Shown in pieces: positions 38,069 to 45,997 of a stretch of DNA of 64,000 nucleotides (position 1 is its first letter; every line of letters starts with the position of its first letter). The DNA comes from an uncultured Lachnospiraceae bacterium. GTDB lineage: Bacteria; Bacillota; Clostridia; Lachnospirales; Lachnospiraceae. The position numbers and the translations under genes were made by a program. Below the pieces are notes generated by a model. That model did no database searches. It saw only the letters and a list, made by a program, of their open reading frames with translations, and had not been told where the DNA came from. The DNA lies in NCBI GenBank assembly GCA_947566705.1, contig CANOLA010000003.1, positions 32,179 to 96,178 on the forward strand. The letters are read 5' to 3'.

Positions 38069-39129
38069 TAAGCCGTGGTATTTTCCGTATAGCTGAAAAG
38101 TGCCTTGCCATTACAGTCAAGAATTTCCCCCGTTACACGCCTGAGCCTTGCATCAGACTGCACTTTACCGCTGCACGTCCATGATTGTCCAACGCGCAGG
38201 GAATCCGGTGTCCATGCCCCTGTTATGAATGGCTTTGAAACATTGCCAACATTAATCGGAGAACTGGTTTCCCAGAGACAATTGTTCTTATTAACAGCAA
38301 AAACATCATAGTAATAGATTCCAGGACGTAATTTATTAAAATACAAATGGCGGTCTATCACACTGTTTGCCATTTTATAAGAAGTAGTATATGGATGTAC
38401 GGTATAAGTATAAACCGTGTTCATTTCCACATCTTTAATGGAACCCACTACAGCTTCCAAAGGCGAATCAGAAGTAATTACCCCATTGCAGGTCCATGAC
38501 TTTCCCGTTTTTAAAGTCGAAGGTGCATTCATTCCGGTAATACGAATGCCTGATAGCTCCAATGATGTATTGCCATTCGATGAACCGCTTGACGATTCCG
38601 CAAGTGTTGATAAACGAATCACTTTTGCGCCTACATTACAGTTTTTTTTATGCAGGCTACTCTTTGACAGCCTATATGTTTGCCTGTTTTTTGCAGCATT
38701 ATGTGCATAATAAATAGCATTGCCACTTGAATTATAGCCTGCACAAATTAAGATATGTGGCCGTAAATTACATGTATAACACCATTGGATTACAACATCC
38801 CCTGCTGCAAGTATATCCCCATTCAGATCTTGAGTCGCATATCCATTTCCATTCAGTCTTAAGTCAATTCCCGTAAGTCCGGTGACATCACATATGGCAT
38901 CATAACAGCCTTTTGTTCCCTTTTTTACTGGAATATCAATCCCCCCTGCCTGTACACACCGAGATACGAATTCAGCACACAAACCTCTTCCATCGTTCCA
39001 ATGCTCAGCAGCATATCCAAGTGCCCCATTCACATCATAAGTAACTGCCGCTTGTACCGGAGAAACGGGCAACCCCGTCAGGCACAAAACCATTATCAGT
39101 AACATTCCTGCCATTTTTTGTTTTTTCAT
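37927..39129 (-). CDS. Secreted amidase / NlpC-P60-like protein with two C-terminal repeats
   Basis: 400 residues. Signal peptide 1-28 (MLLIMVLCLTGLPVSPVQAA). The catalytic part (about 30-175) matches the putative amidase (CHAP-like) type: C51 in GRGLCAEFVSRCVQAGG, H125 in LRPHILICAGY, and YYAHNA near 141. Two repeats of about 100 residues follow (190-295 and 297-400), each with a SWTC(N/S)G core and ending in SSPINV or SKPITV; they look like Ig-like wall-binding modules. Likely a peptidoglycan or exopolymer hydrolase. The second repeat's end is duplicated at 35.2 kb. Confidence 0.8.
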   Translation of the reverse strand: MKKQKMAGMLLIMVLCLTGLPVSPVQAAVTYDVNGALGYAAEHWNDGRGLCAEFVSRCVQAGGIDIPVKKGTKGCYDAICDVTGLTGIDLRLNGNGYATQDLNGDILAAGDVVIQWCYTCNLRPHILICAGYNSSGNAIYYAHNAAKNRQTYRLSKSSLHKKNCNVGAKVIRLSTLAESSSGSSNGNTSLELSGIRITGMNAPSTLKTGKSWTCNGVITSDSPLEAVVGSIKDVEMNTVYTYTVHPYTTSYKMANSVIDRHLYFNKLRPGIYYYDVFAVNKNNCLWETSSPINVGNVSKPFITGAWTPDSLRVGQSWTCSGKVQSDARLRRVTGEILDCNGKALFSYTENTTAYSFTIARSTLDHNLYFNWLGAGTYYYRITAVSDAGTTQWTSKPITVR

Positions 39130-39300
39130 AATACAATACCTCCCTCATTTTTATTGTGCAATACCAAGCTTAAAGAAATAATACCAAATCACCCATACAT
39201 TTTAAAAAAATCCGGAATCTTCTAAATTGAAGGAATCTTCTTTTTTGGTGTCTTCGGTTTTTGTTTTTTCCCCTCTTATCCCCTTTTGTTTATCCATAAT

Positions 39301-39370
39301 AATAGTCGTGATACGACTATTTGTCAATAGTTTTCGGGAATTTTTTCTATAATAACTGGATAAAACTATT
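39301..39370 (+). promoter_or_regulatory. Promoter and nested inverted repeats upstream of the XRE pair
   Basis: AATAGTCGT-GAT-ACGACTATT (39301-39321) and AATAGTTTT ... AAAACTATT (39326-39334 with 39362-39370) flank TATAAT at 39348-39353; TTGTCA at 39321-39326 is 21 bp away, too far for an ideal -35. Both repeats share the AATAGT half, as expected for autoregulation by the regulators encoded just downstream. Confidence 0.55.
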
Positions 39371-39386
39371 AGAGGACGCAAAAAAA

Positions 39387-39599
39387 ATGCTATTTGAAAA
39401 TATAAGAAATCTACGGGAAGACAATGACAAAAAACAGCAGGAACTTGCCGATTACCTGAATGTAAAGCAAACAACCTATTCCAAATATGAACTTGGAAAA
39501 ATCAATATTCCGATTGAAGTGTTTTTAAAACTGGCTGATTATTACGATGTATCAGTTGATTATCTGCTGGGACGCACAAAACACAAAAAGGGAAAATAG
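39387..39599 (+). CDS. XRE-family DNA-binding protein (first of a tandem pair)
   Basis: 70 residues, almost entirely a helix-turn-helix domain: FENIRNLREDNDKKQQELAD, then KQTTYSKYELGKINIPIEVFLKLADYYDVSVDYLLGRT. No effector domain, so it probably acts as a small repressor. About 80% identical to the next gene. Confidence 0.85.
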   Translation: MLFENIRNLREDNDKKQQELADYLNVKQTTYSKYELGKINIPIEVFLKLADYYDVSVDYLLGRTKHKKGK

Positions 39600-39609
39600 T
39601 ATTGTAGAT

Positions 39610-39816
39610 ATGAAATTTGAAAATATTAAAAACCTGCGAAAAGCAAACAAAAAAAACCAGCAGGAGCTGGCTGATTATCTGAATATCAAACAGACAACTT
39701 ATTCCAAATACGAACTCGGCAAAATAAATATTCCGATTGGAGTATTTTTAAAACTGGCTGATTATTATAATGTATCGGTTGACTATCTACTGGGACGCGA
39801 CAACCAGCATTGCTGA
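39610..39816 (+). CDS. XRE-family DNA-binding protein (second of a tandem pair)
   Basis: 68 residues, a near copy of the gene before it (FENIKNLRKANKKNQQELAD; YSKYELGKINIPIGVFLKLADYYNVSVDYLLGRD). It starts 10 bp after the first stop; its ribosome site is weak, so translation may depend on coupling. A recent gene duplication; the two could form heterodimers or compete for one operator. Confidence 0.8.
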   Translation: MKFENIKNLRKANKKNQQELADYLNIKQTTYSKYELGKINIPIGVFLKLADYYNVSVDYLLGRDNQHC

Positions 39817-39818
39817 TT

Positions 39819-40049
39819 TTATTTCTCCTGCTCCAGTACTTTCCCCAGAAGTCCATACAGTTCCTGTATCTCATTCAGGGTAAGCGTAATTCCCTTCCCC
39901 ATTTTTTCATGGTCAGGCGCCCAGTCCCTGAGATCATACTTCGGTGCAGCGCCGTTCCATGAAATGAGATTTAATTCTTTTGTCCAGCCTTTTGCACTTT
40001 GGGACAGTGTTCCTACTTCTTTTTTGATTTCGTATTTAATTTCTGCCAT
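39819..40049 (-). CDS. PC4/YdbC-like single-stranded DNA-binding protein
   Basis: 76 residues: EIKKEVGTLSQSAKGWTKELNLISWNGAAPKYDLRDWAPDHEKMGKGITL, the YdbC pattern of the PC4 family, small dimers that bind single-stranded nucleic acid and have been linked to transcription and DNA repair. It converges on the XRE pair, with stops 3 bp apart. Confidence 0.85.
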   Translation of the reverse strand: MAEIKYEIKKEVGTLSQSAKGWTKELNLISWNGAAPKYDLRDWAPDHEKMGKGITLTLNEIQELYGLLGKVLEQEK

Positions 40050-40158
40050 AATCTTTTCCTTTCACGTAAAACATATCATTATTTTATTAATTGTACCATT
40101 TTGCCATCAAGGGACACATTTCATACATCAGTATTCCTCATGTTATTCCTGAACTTAA

Positions 40159-41001
40159 TCATTTAACAGCTCCGCGTTCCATACAGTAAACCATAACTGC
40201 CTGCTGGATTTCCAGTAAACTTTTCTTAAATTCGTATCCGACAAAATATTCTGATTCTATTACTTCATCAGATACTTCCTGTCCGCGGTAAAACGGCGGA
40301 CACGGATTTAATACGGCGCCTGCATTCGCCATTTCCATCACCTCGGTTGTCACCTGGCAGTCCTTAAAATCATCCAGCGCCTCTGCCGGAAGGGAATCCG
40401 TGCAAATAATATCTTTTCCTTTCACCGCATCCTTTATGTTATGGTATATGTTTATGCCGTCCAACTCATATCCTGTGCCGCAGCACTGTGACAGTTCAAA
40501 TCCCATAACTTCCGAGGCCTCTTTCCATGCCAGACCAATATTACCGGATTTTCCACAGAATAAATACTTGTCTTTCGTAAAATTTTTCCGGATTTTTGAC
40601 AGGGAATACATATCTGATAATATTTCACATGGATGATTACTGTCTGTCATGGCATTGATAACCGGAACGTTTAAATACTCTGCCAGCTTTTCCATCAGGC
40701 GGATATCTTTATGCCGCACTACCACAAGGTCTGCCCAGTTATTCAGATAACCGCATACATCCTTTATGTCTTCACTCTTATTCAGCGTTTCACCCGGAAA
40801 TAACACTGGCTGTCCGCCCAGCAAATAAATTCCCTTTTCAAAGGTCACGCGGGTCCGGATGCTGGAAGCCGGAAAAAATAATACCACGCTTTTTCCTTTC
40901 AGATAACCGTCCTGTTTTCCCTGACTGATTTCGTCTGCAATATGAAATATTTTATAGATTTCATCCGGCATCAAATCTGTCAGCCTAAGTAAATCTTTCA
41001 T
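40159..41001 (-). CDS. Aspartate/ornithine carbamoyltransferase-like protein of unknown substrate
   Basis: 280 residues, shorter than OTC (about 310-330). The carbamoyl-phosphate motif is SSIRTR (46-51, usual STRTR), and HPCE (123-126) replaces HP(T/C)Q. The C-terminal amino-acid motif is NPCPPFYRG (232-240), closer to the ATCase HPxPxNRG than to the OTC HCLP. Thus the fold and carbamoyl site look kept but the second substrate is uncertain. No arginine or pyrimidine gene is near. Its first 11 codons and ribosome site are duplicated at 42894-42940. Confidence 0.7.
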   Translation of the reverse strand: MKDLLRLTDLMPDEIYKIFHIADEISQGKQDGYLKGKSVVLFFPASSIRTRVTFEKGIYLLGGQPVLFPGETLNKSEDIKDVCGYLNNWADLVVVRHKDIRLMEKLAEYLNVPVINAMTDSNHPCEILSDMYSLSKIRKNFTKDKYLFCGKSGNIGLAWKEASEVMGFELSQCCGTGYELDGINIYHNIKDAVKGKDIICTDSLPAEALDDFKDCQVTTEVMEMANAGAVLNPCPPFYRGQEVSDEVIESEYFVGYEFKKSLLEIQQAVMVYCMERGAVK

Positions 41002-41017
41002 AAACCAATCCTCTCTT
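40971..41017 (-). repeat. 47-bp direct repeat, copy 1 (start of the carbamoyltransferase-like gene)
   Basis: Identical to 42894-42940 over 47 bp, with weaker similarity beyond on the right side (ACATC-GTCC). It holds the ribosome site and first 10-11 codons of the carbamoyltransferase-like gene. Confidence 0.9.
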
Positions 41018-41036
41018 GAACATCAGTCCATTCCAA

Positions 41037-41094
41037 ATTTGCCTGACGGCAAATGGGCTGACGCTGCATGTCAAGTTTTCATAGAAAACTTGAC
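41037..41094. other. Pair of hairpins at the left end of the AlbA_2 cassette
   Basis: Perfect inverted repeats: 41037-41043 with 41048-41054 (7 bp, loop TGAC) and 41070-41080 with 41084-41094 (11 bp, loop ATA). They lie between the AlbA_2 gene and copy 1 of the direct repeat. No T-run follows on the minus strand; they may be terminators or palindromes tied to the cassette. The stretch 41095-41227 shows nothing else recognisable. Confidence 0.55.
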
Positions 41095-41227
41095 ACAACC
41101 TTCTATATATCAGTACAGACTAAAAAGCAGCAGTTCTTTTTCGCCGGGATTTTTTCCATTTCCATCCACGGACGTTGTATGCTCACCATATAAGTACTGC
41201 TGTCCTAAATTAGAAAAGTTTTTGTAA

Positions 41228-42652
41228 TTACAGCACTTCCCAGCTTCCATTACGACTTGTTCCATTTCTCCTAATTTTCCCAAATTGTTTTAGCTTTTGG
41301 ATATAGTATTTTACCCGGCTTACCGACCAGCCAAGTTTCTCTGCCAAAAGCGGATTTGTCATATCAGGGTATTCTTTAATCAAATTTAATAACAAAAATT
41401 CATCTTCGGATAATTGCATTTGGTCTGATTGGTTTGTTTGGTTAGTCTGACCATTCTGACCAAAATCAAATGAATACTTTTCATCCAACGGAACAATAAT
41501 TCTAAAAATATCGCCTTCGATAAATTCCGGTATTTGTCCCGAATAATATTTGCTATATTTAAACAAATTGCGTACACCAGAACCAAGTTGGTCTGCATAT
41601 CCGATATTTCTAAAGAAAGATGCAATAAGCGGATTCTTTGGAATCGGCTCTAAATTATCTTCTGTAATAAATCCATCACCTAACGCACGATTAGCATTTT
41701 CCACATACATACGCTCTTTTTCAATCACAAATTTCGCTGTATAACTGTTGGTAAACTCCCGATGCATCAAAACATTACTTACCATTTCTCTCAAAATAGT
41801 ATTTCTAAGACTTTTATTCACATCATTTTCCAGGAAGAATTTATCCGGCAGATGCTTTTTACCAAAGTCCATAAGCCTGTCATAGCTCTCGATTAAATTG
41901 GTCTTTATTACTTCCCGGTCATCATATCTATCCAAGTTCACTTTACGAACAAGTGCATCTGTTACATAAGCCGGAGCAACATTTAAAATGACATCATCTT
42001 TTCCTAAAAGCATAATAGCTGCAAGATTGTATCCTTCCTCTCCTGTCGCAATATCTCGTCCATATAATCCCGCACTCTTTAACAACTCCGTATCATCCAT
42101 AGACTTCCAGGGATGTGTTCCACCTGCATGATTCTGTGCCATTATCCTGATTTTCGGCAACAAATCCAATCGCAAGTCCTCTAACTTCGCATACGGATAT
42201 ATCTTCTTTTCCGTAAAGATATTCTGTTTGCGAATATACATTTGTGCAATCGCTCCAGTAGCTGTTACCTTAACATCCGCATCATCCACTCTGTCATAAA
42301 TAACCTTTTTATAACTGTGTACTTCTGAACTTGGCGGAATATGAATATGAATTATTGTATGATTCTCATCATATTCAATTTTTTCCGGCACCAGATATAC
42401 CGTAGGAGAAAACAATGCCGGATTACTCACTACCTTAATAAAATTCTTAATCATATCTGATACCGCATTCTTCGGTACGCCGAGAACTGTACCATTATTC
42501 AATACGCCCAAAAATATATCTCCACCAAAACGATTCAAAAATGAGCATACTGTTTCATAGGTATCTGATTCAATTCCATTCCCGCAACGCTTAAATTCAA
42601 CTGCTGCGGTTTCTCCTATCATTAGAATGGATTGTATTGCGGCTAAATCCAT
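41228..42652 (-). CDS. AlbA_2 (Schlafen-like) domain protein with GHKL-type ATPase and winged helix
   Basis: 474 residues from the ATG at 42652 (AGGAG 8 bp upstream). AlbA_2 domain at about 10-130 (AAVEFKRCGNGIESDTYETV, FGGDIFLGVLNNGTVLGV). Then a HATPase_c_4-like region (LREMVSNVLMHREF, MYVENANR, GSGVRNLF, about 265-385) and a C-terminal winged helix (LLNLIKEYPDMTNPLLAEKL). Often annotated as RecG-like or as a transcriptional regulator; some relatives act in phage defence. It is flanked by a 47-bp direct repeat, suggesting arrival as a unit. The glutamine/asparagine run near 405-415 is a linker. Confidence 0.8.
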   Translation of the reverse strand: MDLAAIQSILMIGETAAVEFKRCGNGIESDTYETVCSFLNRFGGDIFLGVLNNGTVLGVPKNAVSDMIKNFIKVVSNPALFSPTVYLVPEKIEYDENHTIIHIHIPPSSEVHSYKKVIYDRVDDADVKVTATGAIAQMYIRKQNIFTEKKIYPYAKLEDLRLDLLPKIRIMAQNHAGGTHPWKSMDDTELLKSAGLYGRDIATGEEGYNLAAIMLLGKDDVILNVAPAYVTDALVRKVNLDRYDDREVIKTNLIESYDRLMDFGKKHLPDKFFLENDVNKSLRNTILREMVSNVLMHREFTNSYTAKFVIEKERMYVENANRALGDGFITEDNLEPIPKNPLIASFFRNIGYADQLGSGVRNLFKYSKYYSGQIPEFIEGDIFRIIVPLDEKYSFDFGQNGQTNQTNQSDQMQLSEDEFLLLNLIKEYPDMTNPLLAEKLGWSVSRVKYYIQKLKQFGKIRRNGTSRNGSWEVL

Positions 42653-42893
42653 AGTGTAATCTCCTTTCGCCAATCCCTAAACTCCATACACTTTCTGAAC
42701 TTCTTCTACATCATAATAAGCAGATAGTGGCATCTCCGGCTGCTCTTCATTATCACTATACACAAGCTGTATTATTTGCCCGTCCATAGTAAGCATCATA
42801 TATTAAAATCAGACACAAAATATCCACCTTGACTCGTATATTTATCGGTTGCCTCGTCATTTTCATTACATATTGCTTTATATTACTCCGACC

Positions 42894-42940
42894 TCAAATC
42901 TGTCAGCCTAAGTAAATCTTTCATAAACCAATCCTCTCTT
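42894..42940 (-). repeat. 47-bp direct repeat, copy 2
   Basis: Identical to 40971-41017. Here the copied start codon reads only MKDLLRLTDLRSE before a stop, so it is a dead stub of the carbamoyltransferase gene sitting 2 bp after the GNAT gene. The 42653-42893 gap to the AlbA_2 gene holds only a 40-codon frame (42677-42799) without a ribosome site. Confidence 0.9.
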
Positions 42941-42941
42941 T

Positions 42942-43718
42942 CTATACATCGGTCCGGTTCATTTCATCCACCAGTTTTTTCGGTTTCACCGTCAGCTCTG
43001 CCCATGCCGGGCGAAAACCGCTTTTTATGGCATTTCGCGCAGATTTGATATTGCTCCATGCACAGCAGTAGAACGGAACTTTGTCCCGGTTTAAAATTTC
43101 CAGGGCAAGGCGGCTTGTTAATGCGGATGCGATTCCCTTTCTCCGGTATTCCGGCAGCACATCAACTCCAATCTGCCACATGCTGTCACAGTCAGCGGAA
43201 CAAGCTGCAAGCGCAATTAATTTATCATTTTCCCATGCCCCGGCACCAAGCACATCCAGTTCTTTTCTTTTTTCACAAAGGGCATTCGACCACTGTTTAT
43301 GATACAGCTTTTGAAACTCTTCCTGCTTCATAATTTTTATTTCATACGGACAAGGCAGTACCTTTAATGCATCCACATCCGGCAGCCAGTACTCCGCCAT
43401 AAAACACACCGCCATGCCGGACAAAGCAAACGCTTCGTTCAGCACATGCATATTCGGGGTTTCAAAACAGTGGCTGATATCATATCTTGAGATATAGGAA
43501 TGGACAATATCGTAATACTGCGGCTGTGTGGACGCAACGATGTTATTTCCGTAGCTGACAAGGTTACAGATGAATGGAAGCTGTAAATATTTTCTTGCGC
43601 CTTCGTCTTTCTCGGAGTATACGATAATATTTTCTTTATTTGTGAATGCATCTGCATCACAGTGTAAATCAACTGCAGACTGTGCCATTGCAGCTGACAT
43701 GATTTCTTTATTATTCAT
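42942..43718 (-). CDS. GNAT-family N-acetyltransferase
   Basis: 258 residues. The C-terminal part (about 125-250) is a GNAT domain: WQIGVDVLPEYRRKGIASAL carries the acetyl-CoA loop, followed by YCCAWSNIKSARNAIKSGFRPAW. The N-terminal about 110 residues resemble the extra domain of GNAT proteins in the GCN5-like two-domain class. Substrate unknown. The remains of the carbamoyltransferase start directly after its stop suggest that the two genes were once neighbours in one operon. Confidence 0.8.
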   Translation of the reverse strand: MNNKEIMSAAMAQSAVDLHCDADAFTNKENIIVYSEKDEGARKYLQLPFICNLVSYGNNIVASTQPQYYDIVHSYISRYDISHCFETPNMHVLNEAFALSGMAVCFMAEYWLPDVDALKVLPCPYEIKIMKQEEFQKLYHKQWSNALCEKRKELDVLGAGAWENDKLIALAACSADCDSMWQIGVDVLPEYRRKGIASALTSRLALEILNRDKVPFYCCAWSNIKSARNAIKSGFRPAWAELTVKPKKLVDEMNRTDV

Positions 43719-43802
43719 GGGATTCTCCTGTTACATCAGATTAAAAAAGCTTAACACATATAAAAATATACCTGCTGTGCTTATCAGTAAGAGACTCTCC
43801 AG

Positions 43803-44135
43803 TTATCCAACCATTTTCCCAATAGCTTCCTCAACTGCAGCGTTTAAACTCTTTCCGTGCTCAATCGCGTAAACCGCAATATTCCGGTGAAGTTCCGGAC
43901 TGATCCTGACATTAAATGTTCCCTTGTAAGGCTGCTCAGGCTCCACATTCCGCTCTGTACAATCTGCTAAATATTCATCAATTACATTCTGAAAGCCTTG
44001 TTCCAACTCTTTTACAGAATCCCCTTCGTAAGATAACAAAGACTTTATTCCAATCACTTTACCAAAAAGGCAGCTATCCTCTTTTGAATATTCCACTGTC
44101 CCATTGTAATTTTTATATGACAATAAATTACTCAT
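43803..44135 (-). CDS. hicB: HicB-family antitoxin
   Basis: 110 residues. The N-terminal half is the degraded RNase H-like HicB fold (YNGTVEYSKEDSCLFGKVIGI), the C-terminal half a ribbon-helix-helix DNA-binding domain (GTFNVRISPELHRNIAVYAIEHGKSLNAAVEEAI). It binds and blocks the HicA toxin and represses the operon. It overlaps hicA by 4 bp (ATGA). Confidence 0.9.
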   Translation of the reverse strand: MSNLLSYKNYNGTVEYSKEDSCLFGKVIGIKSLLSYEGDSVKELEQGFQNVIDEYLADCTERNVEPEQPYKGTFNVRISPELHRNIAVYAIEHGKSLNAAVEEAIGKMVG

Positions 44136-44383
44136 AGCAAACCATCCTTTCTTAACTTCTCTATCACCTGATCTAACACATATCTCTTTAGAACACCGTC
44201 TGGATGCGGCTTATGAAAGTTTATCACTTCATTGCTTCCATCTTTAATAAACTTCACTCCTGAACCGGTTCCGCCCTGCTTTAGTTCAAATCCAAAATGT
44301 GATAATAAAGACTCCATTTCGTCAAAAGTAAAGTCTTTTGGCTTCTTTAGCAATCTGTCTGTCAGTTTATCTTTCTTACTCAT
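44132..44383 (-). CDS. hicA: HicA-family mRNA interferase toxin
   Basis: 83 residues. A double-stranded-RNA-binding-like fold with GFELKQGGTGSGVKFIKDG and the catalytic histidine in INFHKPHPDG (about residue 57-60). Cleaves mRNA when free. It starts 20 bp past the promoter/operator with a GAGGAG site. Confidence 0.9.
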   Translation of the reverse strand: MSKKDKLTDRLLKKPKDFTFDEMESLLSHFGFELKQGGTGSGVKFIKDGSNEVINFHKPHPDGVLKRYVLDQVIEKLRKDGLL

Positions 44384-44403
44384 GGCATTTCTCCTCTACA
44401 TGT

Positions 44404-44450
44404 ATTATAGCACTTGGCAGAAAAATAGCAACTATTTCTAGTTGCTATTT
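44404..44450 (-). promoter_or_regulatory. hicAB promoter with overlapping operator
   Basis: Minus-strand TTGCTA (44426-44431), 16-bp spacer, TATAAT (44404-44409). A perfect 12-bp inverted repeat with TTTC loop (44423-44434 with 44439-44450) covers the -35 box, the expected place for HicB autorepression. Confidence 0.8.
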
Positions 44451-44493
44451 CAGAACAAATGCATGAATAATTACAGCATACGAGTAAAAATAT

Positions 44494-45792
44494 TTATTCC
44501 CCAAATATTTCAATCGGTGTGGTACCATAAACAAAAATCATTGCGTCATACATCTCCGCCGGAACCTGCGACGGACGGTATACACGGTTCGGAAACAGAT
44601 ACCATACCCACGAATATCCCTCACCTATATTCCCCATGGGAGTTTCCTTATAAATCTGTCCGTACAGCTTTTTACTTTCCTCTGGTACCGTGGAAAAATC
44701 CAGATAATACATTCCGTCATCCATATATTTTGCCTGGTATGCAAGCGGGTCAGCAGAACAGAAATGATGATTGCTGCGAACATATTCTTCACTGTCCATA
44801 CTGCTTGTGTTGATATTGATGTCGGCAGTGAAAAAATCGGTTCCGACTGCATAGTAAGCATCCCCGTATGTATCCGACAGCCGTCCTCCAAATGTACTGC
44901 ATCCATCCATCCATGATCTGGATATGTGTCCGTTATGTGCGGCTATCATCAGTTTATCATTTCCGTGCAGGGATTCCTGTTCCAGTATCCAACCAACATT
45001 TTCTGCCATGCACTGGTCGCGGTAATTGGAATAATCTTCTGCTTTTACATCATAAGAACCCATCTGCTGAATAAGCGCATCACATGCGTGAAGAATGGAT
45101 GGATACTCTGTATCATTCGGATGTTTCTTTTCCAGCGCAAGCCGGACGGTTTCAAGTGCTTTTTTTACCGCCGGGATTTCCTCATCCTCCACCCACACTT
45201 CGGTGTCCGTCAGAGCTTCTATTTCCAGTAATTCGCTGTCAATTCCCAAATCCCCGTGTTTTCTGCAGTAATCAGTCAGGCGCAGTGCACCGGGAGAACC
45301 ATTCTGCATGTCAAAACCGTAAAAACGGAGCTTCCCATCTTCTGGTGCTGTCTGGTTATACTCCCTCATCCAGTCAATCAGGGCTGCCATCTGCTTTGTA
45401 TGGTATATCATAAAAGAGGACTGCAACAAAATTTCCTCTGCCGTTGACTCACCGCCCTGAATGTAATCATTGAGCAGCAGCCCTTCCCCAAAGTCCAGTT
45501 CCAGTCCAAAAGCCTTATAGCCGTAATTTTCCACGAGATTTTTAAATACCTCAAGCTTTAGTTCCTGAAACTCCACATTTCCATGGGATGCCTCTCCAAG
45601 ACCCACAATAGTCGTCCCATCCGAAATAGCAAATTCAGAAACCGAAACTGCATATTTTTCTGTCTCCGGTATTTTGTGGCGTGCCAGCACTGTTTTGTAA
45701 TTCAGGTAAACAAAAGTCCCTGCTACAGTTAAAACTATTAAACTAAGCAGCACAATCCCTGTTCGTTTCAAAATCTTAATAAACTTCTTCAT
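44494..45792 (-). CDS. Membrane-anchored erythromycin-esterase-like protein
   Basis: 432 residues from the ATG at 45792 (AAGGAG upstream). One membrane span at about 11-30, then an outside catalytic domain of the erythromycin esterase family: GLGEASHG (E67, H70), LELDF, YGFDMQ and AAHNGHISR. Family members hydrolyse the macrolide ring or other esters; the class is broad and substrate cannot be assigned. An exported form would act outside the membrane, unlike the cytoplasmic resistance enzymes EreA and EreB. Confidence 0.8.
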   Translation of the reverse strand: MKKFIKILKRTGIVLLSLIVLTVAGTFVYLNYKTVLARHKIPETEKYAVSVSEFAISDGTTIVGLGEASHGNVEFQELKLEVFKNLVENYGYKAFGLELDFGEGLLLNDYIQGGESTAEEILLQSSFMIYHTKQMAALIDWMREYNQTAPEDGKLRFYGFDMQNGSPGALRLTDYCRKHGDLGIDSELLEIEALTDTEVWVEDEEIPAVKKALETVRLALEKKHPNDTEYPSILHACDALIQQMGSYDVKAEDYSNYRDQCMAENVGWILEQESLHGNDKLMIAAHNGHISRSWMDGCSTFGGRLSDTYGDAYYAVGTDFFTADININTSSMDSEEYVRSNHHFCSADPLAYQAKYMDDGMYYLDFSTVPEESKKLYGQIYKETPMGNIGEGYSWVWYLFPNRVYRPSQVPAEMYDAMIFVYGTTPIEIFGE

Positions 45793-45997
45793 CTTTTTTA
45801 CTCCTTCTTTCCTGGAAATGAATCCAGAGATTTTATGATTAAGAAGTTTAACACAAGGATACAGACGGAACAATCGAAGTTCCTTACAAACGTCTAACAT
45901 TTTTGTAAGGTAGTAAAACCCCTGCCTGTATTTTGTTATTCCGGCTTATGATAGTGGCAGACCATATCGTAAATTTAATAGGAAACTTAATGATATT

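Noticed and set aside
39202-39474. 90-codon minus-strand frame
   Set aside because: Overlaps the XRE promoter and gene start, with no ribosome site at its start or at the internal ATG.
39819-40049. Considered as an antitoxin partner of the XRE genes
   Set aside because: The protein matches the PC4/YdbC family, is on the opposite strand and converges with them.
42677-42799. 40-codon minus-strand frame (MMLTMDGQIIQLVYSDNEEQ...) upstream of the AlbA_2 gene
   Set aside because: Plausible peptide composition, but no ribosome site and no recognised family; kept only as a possible gene fragment.
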